From NCBI GenBank assembly GCA_903813345.2, contig CAIIXF020000001.1, forward strand, positions 13,227,915 to 13,287,914: a DNA stretch of 60,000 nucleotides. The letters are read 5' to 3'. This DNA comes from Owenia fusiformis. Taxonomy: Eukaryota > Annelida > Polychaeta > Sabellida > Oweniidae. Positions 22,080-60,000 of this stretch are shown in pieces; the stretch's first letter is position 1, and each line of letters starts with the position of its first letter. The notes under the pieces are model-generated. The model was not told where the DNA came from and searched no databases. It saw only the letters and a list, made by a program, of their open reading frames with translations. The position numbers and the translations under genes are program-made.

Positions 22080-23426
22080 ATGGCATATAAACTCATGAAC
22101 AGTGCTGATGTAATGAATGGGAAATTACAGTTATTTAACACACCTCCAACAGAAAGTAGTGTTGTTAGAAGGAACTATGTTGAGTACAGACCTATCAATC
22201 CAATAGACAGTGAGTCTCCAATAGAGTTCATCTTACCAAACAACACTTCACAGTTTATAGATCTTCAAAATGTAAAGCTATCTGTCAAAGCGCAGGTATT
22301 GAAAGCAGATAATTCATTACCGAAATATGTGGATTTGACAGATTATGATTCATATGGACCAATAAATAATTGGATTCATTCTTTATGGAGTGAGGTTGAG
22401 ATATCATTACAACAAAATAACATGGCATCATCTGTCTTAAACTATCCTTATAAAAGTATGTTGAAAACATTGTTAACATCTAGTAAAGGAAAATTAGAAT
22501 CTGAAGGTACGGCATGTCTGTTTTATATGGACAGTGGGATATATCCACCTAATGGAATGGATGCAACAAAACCTCTGGGACAAGGCTCTAACAACATGGG
22601 ACTAACACAAAGATTTGTGAAAACTCAAGGTGGAAAAGTAGTTGATATGGAATGTAAATTTCATGAAGATATCTTCAGCATCAACAAATACCTCATTAAT
22701 GGTGTTGAAGTGAAGATAAAACTAAATCATACAAAAAACAGTTTTAGACTTATGACTGATTCAAATGAACAATATAAAGTCAAACTTTTAGATGTACATT
22801 TAGAAGTTCCAATGATTACAGTTTCAAATGGTATTTTACAAGCATATAATACTGAATTACAGGAGAGAAATGCTGTATATACTTATGATAGAAATGAAAT
22901 GAAAGTACTCTCATTACCTAGTAATATATATTCTTTTAATCAAGATGATTTATTTCAAGGACGTGTACCTACACGATTGTATTGTGTCATTGTGAAAAAT
23001 GCAGCATATCAAGGAAACTATAAACTTAATCCTTACAATTTCATTCATGCAAACACTTCATATGTTGAAATTTCAGTAGATAATGTCCCTACTCCATTTA
23101 GAGCATTTCAACCTAAGTTTGGCTCAAATGATTCACAAGACAAATATGTTCATGAGTTTACACAATTGTTTTCAGATCTTGAACACAATGATGGGTTAAA
23201 TATAAGCATAGATGATTTTAAATCTGGTTTTTGTATCTTTAAGTTTGATATAGGCTATAAAGACACATATTCAAATGGTGAAATTCTTCCATTGTTTAAA
23301 AAGGGAAATGTAAAACTTGACATTCATTTTTCTGAGGCAACACCTGAATCATTAAACATTATTTTAATGGCAACATTTCCGGGAAAATTTGAGGTTGACG
23401 CATCCCGCAATATTATTCAGTACTAA
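22080..23426 (+). CDS. Polinton major capsid protein (double jelly-roll)
   Basis: 448 residues, the size expected for this family. The N-terminal pattern YRPINPIDSESPIEFILPN, then QFIDLQNVKLSVKAQV, then a SLWSEVEISLQQN block matches the Polinton/adintovirus hexon-type protein often annotated in animal genomes as F54H12.2-like. It would trimerise to form the capsid shell. The frame is intact. It sits in the compact block TM-penton-basic-MCP-protease, with the protease ATG 1 bp after its stop. Confidence 0.92.
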   Translation: MAYKLMNSADVMNGKLQLFNTPPTESSVVRRNYVEYRPINPIDSESPIEFILPNNTSQFIDLQNVKLSVKAQVLKADNSLPKYVDLTDYDSYGPINNWIHSLWSEVEISLQQNNMASSVLNYPYKSMLKTLLTSSKGKLESEGTACLFYMDSGIYPPNGMDATKPLGQGSNNMGLTQRFVKTQGGKVVDMECKFHEDIFSINKYLINGVEVKIKLNHTKNSFRLMTDSNEQYKVKLLDVHLEVPMITVSNGILQAYNTELQERNAVYTYDRNEMKVLSLPSNIYSFNQDDLFQGRVPTRLYCVIVKNAAYQGNYKLNPYNFIHANTSYVEISVDNVPTPFRAFQPKFGSNDSQDKYVHEFTQLFSDLEHNDGLNISIDDFKSGFCIFKFDIGYKDTYSNGEILPLFKKGNVKLDIHFSEATPESLNIILMATFPGKFEVDASRNIIQY

Positions 23427-23427
23427 T

Positions 23428-23874
23428 ATGAATTCACAAGATATAAGTTTTATTTTATCAAATCATCCAGATACTAAGCATAGATTTCTAGGAGTATTTG
23501 CAAGTGATCAATTACCATCTATTATCATGGATAAAAAATGTTTTATAGCAAATACTAGACCTCACTATGAAATGGGGCAACATTGGGTATGTTATTATAG
23601 AGATTCACAAATTGAATTTTTTGACCCCTTAGGTCATACAGAAACATTTTATGGATTAAAAGAATATGGAGATGCAATGTTTGTAAATCCCATTCGTGTT
23701 CAAGGTTTGAACAGTTCAAATTGTGGACAATATTGTATCATGTATATATTATTGAGAACTTTAGGGTATAGTTTAGATGAAATTGTAAACACTTTCAGTG
23801 TGTCTAATAACATGGATTTTGTAGTAGAATCTATCATTTCTACCTTAAAAATGTTAATATTACATCAATTGTAA
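23428..23874 (+). CDS. Polinton maturation protease (adenain-like cysteine protease)
   Basis: 148 residues from the ATG at 23428, immediately after the major capsid stop. The frame is open further upstream, but there it lies inside the capsid gene. Catalytic residues are in the adenovirus-protease order: His52 (GQHWVCYY), Asp66 (FFDPLG), Gln92 (VQGLNSS) and Cys99 (SNCGQYCIMYI). Such proteases cleave capsid precursors during maturation. An AATAAA follows at 23887-23892. All active-site residues are present. Confidence 0.95.
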   Translation: MNSQDISFILSNHPDTKHRFLGVFASDQLPSIIMDKKCFIANTRPHYEMGQHWVCYYRDSQIEFFDPLGHTETFYGLKEYGDAMFVNPIRVQGLNSSNCGQYCIMYILLRTLGYSLDEIVNTFSVSNNMDFVVESIISTLKMLILHQL

Positions 23875-23886
23875 AGAAAATTGTAA

Positions 23887-23892
23887 AATAAA
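23887..23892 (+). terminator. AATAAA after the protease gene
   Basis: Canonical polyadenylation hexamer 13 bp after the protease stop codon, the last coding position of the element. Confidence 0.55.
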
Positions 23893-23972
23893 TTTAAGAT
23901 TGGATATAATGTATATATCAAACAAAAATGTTGTGTTATTGATTTGTTATGCTTCCATTTTAAAATTCAGTC

Positions 23973-24057
23973 CTCACCCATTTAGATAACAATGATGTCA
24001 TGCGCATCTTATCTCTCACCAATTTAAGATAACAATGATGTCATGCGTATCTTATCT
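23973..24057. repeat. Polinton right subterminal 43 bp tandem repeats
   Basis: Two copies (23973-24014 and 24015-24057) of a unit with ATAACAATGATGTCATGCG, adjoining the right terminal repeat. The left end has only one corresponding copy, so the two ends differ internally. Confidence 0.8.
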
Positions 24058-24063
24058 CTCACC

Positions 24064-24224
24064 CATTTAAGATGAAAGCCCCATCCAATTAATTTATCTC
24101 CTAATCCCCATTCAATTAATTTATCTCCTGCTCATCAATATCTCCTGCTCATCTTCAGAGATTTTGAAAGCCCCGGGCCCGTGGCGGCCCGTGGCGTTCT
24201 GATGCCCTCAGTTTTCTATCTACT
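24064..24224 (-). repeat. Polinton right terminal inverted repeat (161 bp)
   Basis: Reverse complement identical to 16057-16217; ends CTATCTACT followed by the TAGAAA duplication. Confidence 0.95.
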
Positions 24225-24230
24225 TAGAAA
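24225..24230. repeat. Right target-site duplication TAGAAA
   Basis: Second copy of the 6 bp target duplication, matching 16051-16056. Confidence 0.9.
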
Positions 24231-24376
24231 CATATCAAAATCCCGGGTAAATGCTAATTTAACGAATCCCCGGGGATTTAAAAGACACATTTCGCGACGA
24301 TAAATGTTCGCAATTTTACCACGATCGCGAACAAAGCGAAATTAAAACGCACGCGAACAATTCTGCGAGTACAGTA

Positions 24377-24990
24377 GCTTGATACCACATCAACACGCAG
24401 ACAATTACACAAATTCAGAAGAGTAATAGTGTATTCTAACTTAGGATACAAAATTTCTAAATAGCAATCCATCTTTTATCAATGAATAGACAAGAATGTG
24501 CCTGTGCATGTCTTCAGAAGTGTTGAGACATTGAGAACTGGTTGTGGGCTGGATATAATCCTAAAAAAGAGTTTCCTTGAATTTATTTCTCAGTAACGAT
24601 ATTGTAAACTGTTTTGCTAATTGTGAAAGGATTTAAGCATAGGACTCAAGAAATTGTTGGCAATTTTGAATGCTAACATTAAAGTCCACGTTTTTAACAT
24701 TAAACAAAAAAAGAATGTCATTTGATATTTCACCATCAGCTCATTAAATAGCTATAGTGCGATTGGATTCATTTTCTTACCATGGACGTGCCTTATTTAA
24801 TTCAACTTACATGTGTACGAAATTGAAGTTGTTTCTTCAAATAAATTGTAACTTACGACTTGCACTTCTGATTCTTTCATGTCGTATTGTGTCAAGGTCG
24901 ATGGTTGCAAAATATTGTAAAATTTTGAGACTTCAAATTGGGCAGTTTCCTTTTTGCCCAAAGAAGTTCCACCAATTTAATGCAAATATG
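24377..24990 (+). terminator. Displaced 3' flank of EH-like copy 2, AATAAA at 24840-24845
   Basis: Aligns by eye with 496-1170 downstream of copy 1, including the AATAAA context (GTTTCTTCAAATAAAT). It therefore belongs to the gene whose coding exon ends at 15768 and has been pushed about 8.6 kb away by insertions. No coding potential; the open frame at 24757 is not conserved in copy 1. Confidence 0.7.
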
Positions 24991-26100
24991 GTGATGTTAT
25001 ATGCAACGCTTCTTTTGTGGAACCAATTGACTTACGACAAGGTGGGGCCATATTTTGAAATATTTGGTCCCAAACAAAAAATGATCCTCCCTGACAACCC
25101 AGTGTGTCCTCGTATATAATTGACACATAGTAAAAATTGATGATCTAATGATTTTGGAGAACCTTGTTCTTTAACACTATTTGTTTATTTTTGAAGTTTA
25201 CCATATTTAGAAAAGATTAACATAGAAAAAATTTAATTTTTCAAAATGTTCTTACCACCTGAATGATGTCACGATGATATCACTTAGGTTGCAAATATTT
25301 AGATTTAAATATTTGAGAAATAAAAAGGTGACAACTTTCTCCATTCATTTTCTATTTCAAAAAATCTCTAAATTGCTTTTAAAGTCATGAAAACAGTTAA
25401 AATGAATGTACAAAGTTGTTGATTTTCGTTCTATGAAAGAATGATGATGGACATGATGATGATGATGATGGACATCCTACGAAACGTCAAAAAGAAAAAG
25501 AAATATCTCTGAGAAAGAAAATCAACAACTTTGTACATTACTACCAGAGAGATGAACATTCATAGAAGTAAATGAATGATAAAAACATATTTTCAAACTT
25601 CACATAGGGCCTTTAAGAACTTACATAAAAAATTATAAAATACCAAAGAGAGTCTTTATAATGTGTCTCTCATATTAGGGAAATCTAGATATATCCCTTA
25701 CTTGTATTTATATATATTCTACTTGTACATACTTCATAGTTTGAGAAAAGTTATAGTAAAATCTCACAATTAGCCTTTTTTCGACGAACTTTAAAAGTAA
25801 ACGCGAGGTTTCAAAATCTTTCTATTATATCTCATGGGCTCTTAAGATCTTGTATTGCTCACATATATCATGAATAACTGTAGATAAAGACAGCTTATAT
25901 GTATTTACGATCAGTCTGTTAAATCCTATATGTAACTTGATATAATGTCCACAATAAACTTTTCACTTTTCTCGAAAGTTTTATCGAAAAAGGTGTGATA
26001 GTATAATCTTGTCTCATAAATTTATGAGTACTCGTCGATGATAAGATAAAGGGCGTTAATAAGATACTCAATAGTTTTGATTTGTAACATCGAAACTATA
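24991..26100. other. Intergenic spacer with a GATGAT microsatellite
   Basis: No gene seen. A short (GAT)n-like run with GATGGACAT repeats lies at 25440-25476. It separates the EH-like gene from the GH31 gene. Confidence 0.5.
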
Positions 26101-26268
26101 CAGTAAAACCCGTATCTGAACACCTGTCTAATCTGAACACATATCAACGTAAGCTCTTTTCTTTATCCCAACTTTATATTCTCCCATTTACTATCTTGTT
26201 GAGAACACTTAAATAGTGAACACCTGCTTATCGGAACACCTTTGGCCTGCCCCAATGGCGTTTTGCTG
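26101..26268. mobile_element. Short CAGTAAAACCC MITE (168 bp)
   Basis: Starts CAGTAAAACCCGTATCTGAA and ends GGCGTTTTGCTG, flanked by TA on each side. Inside, CTGAACACCTG and CGGAACACCT pair loosely with each other. Ends of this kind (CAGTAAAAC) are known from pogo/Tigger-like elements; non-autonomous. Confidence 0.55.
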
Positions 26269-26586
26269 TATTATGTTTCAAAGTATATAAGAAACACATC
26301 TGGAATAAGGATACCTTAATTAAGAGCAGGTTTAGTACTTAACCATTCCCCAAATACCAAAAGTTTTATAGTTTGACTTGTACATTTGCAAAATGTTTAC
26401 AGTTACTTGAGGAACTTCGAGTACCCACTGTAAGGACTTACATGTCATGATTTACACGTCTCTGAATATTATACTTGACAATTTGTCAGATCAGTAACAA
26501 TACTAAGTCTACTGAACAACAAGAGGTTAATGGTACATCGGCTTAGCTGAAACTGGAGTACTACACAGACTCTCTGTACAGTGCAC

Positions 26587-26619
26587 ATGTGTGGAGTTGA
26601 GCATTGGCAATTCGTATGA
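26587..26619 (+). other. Possible 10-codon upstream ORF before the GH31 start
   Basis: An ATG at 26587 opens a short frame that stops at 26617-26619, 28 bp before the main ATG at 26648. If the transcript begins upstream of it, this uORF could lower translation. The transcription start is not known. Confidence 0.3.
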
Positions 26620-26647
26620 GTCCTGTTGGGTGAAGAAAGACGCAAAG

Positions 26648-60000
<33,353 letters not shown>

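Larger units (their letters stand above)
16057..24224 (+). mobile_element. Complete 8,168 bp Polinton/Maverick lacking DNA polymerase B
   Basis: The element starts AGTAGATAG and ends CTATCTACT (the AG..CT ends typical of the group). It has perfect 161 bp terminal inverted repeats and TAGAAA on both sides. Seven intact genes lie on the + strand between 18110 and 23874: A32/FtsK-type packaging ATPase, retroviral-type integrase with chromodomain, small membrane protein, putative penton/minor capsid protein, basic protein, double jelly-roll major capsid protein and adenain-like protease. Known Polintons are usually 15-20 kb and carry a protein-primed polymerase B. Here the 2 kb left arm has no long ORF, and nothing resembling PolB occurs anywhere in the element. 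Identical repeats and undamaged frames point to a recent insertion. It could be a self-packaging element that borrows a polymerase, or a lineage that replicates another way. Confidence 0.93.
15837..24376. repeat. Host CGCGA-rich inverted-repeat element split by the Polinton
   Basis: Relative to copy 1, extra sequence starts near 15837 (ACTGTACTCCCGG) and ends near 24376 (GCGAGTACAGTAGC), with ACTGTACT-like ends inverted. The parts beside the Polinton (15837-16050 and 24231-24376) are full of TTTCGCG/CGCGAA strings, absent from neighbouring DNA. The simplest reading is that a small MITE-like repeat entered the 3' UTR first and the Polinton later landed inside it. Element identity is not established. 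Confidence 0.45.

Noticed and set aside
23389-23427. Upstream extension of the Polinton protease
   Set aside because: It lies within the major capsid gene and does not begin with ATG; the ATG at 23428 directly follows the capsid stop and gives the expected length.
24757-25119. 120-codon open frame downstream of the Polinton
   Set aside because: It overlaps the conserved 3' flank of the EH-like gene, and the homologous region of copy 1 has no such frame.
26591-26647. Upstream extension of GH31 exon 1
   Set aside because: The open frame begins with GTG; the first in-frame ATG is at 26648 and has a good context.

Overview
The window is nuclear DNA of an intron-rich metazoan: GT..AG introns, AATAAA sites, many MITEs and minisatellites, high A+T. 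A pair of six-cysteine peptide exons fits the eclosion-hormone (EH) type best. From memory, outside arthropods this family is described in Ambulacraria, so I favour an echinoderm or hemichordate, with only moderate confidence.

Layout. (1) 1-1.2 kb: coding exon and 3' flank of EH-like gene copy 1. (2) 1.2-15.2 kb: no gene recognised, but many inverted-repeat elements, including a three-level nest at 4.3-7.2 kb. (3) 15.3-25.0 kb: EH-like copy 2. Its coding exon (15275-15768) is separated from its own homologous 3' flank and AATAAA (24377-24990) by an inserted Polinton/Maverick. (4) 16057-24224: the complete 8,168 bp Polinton. It has perfect 161 bp terminal inverted repeats, the 6 bp target duplication TAGAAA, and seven intact same-strand genes: packaging ATPase, chromodomain integrase, small membrane protein, putative penton/minor capsid protein, basic protein, major capsid protein and adenain-like protease. 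There is no protein-primed DNA polymerase B. The left 2 kb is non-coding and carries a ~0.9 kb array of GTTCAC-containing iterons. (5) 26.6-60 kb: one large gene for a type II membrane, trefoil-GH31 alpha-glucosidase of the maltase-glucoamylase/sucrase-isomaltase type. I could place 53 coding exons with consistent phases, making three tandem trefoil+GH31 modules; the third runs off the window.

How they work together. The Polinton genes form a capsid-building, DNA-packaging and integration kit that would need a polymerase from elsewhere. The GH31 gene would encode a membrane-tethered (probably digestive) alpha-glucosidase with three catalytic units. Its introns hold several tandem duplications of an exon 3' end together with its splice donor. 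The most extreme is a ~2.3 kb, ~32-unit minisatellite after exon 11.

Limits: exon limits were read by eye from splice sites, frame and protein similarity. Family names come from motifs, not searches.
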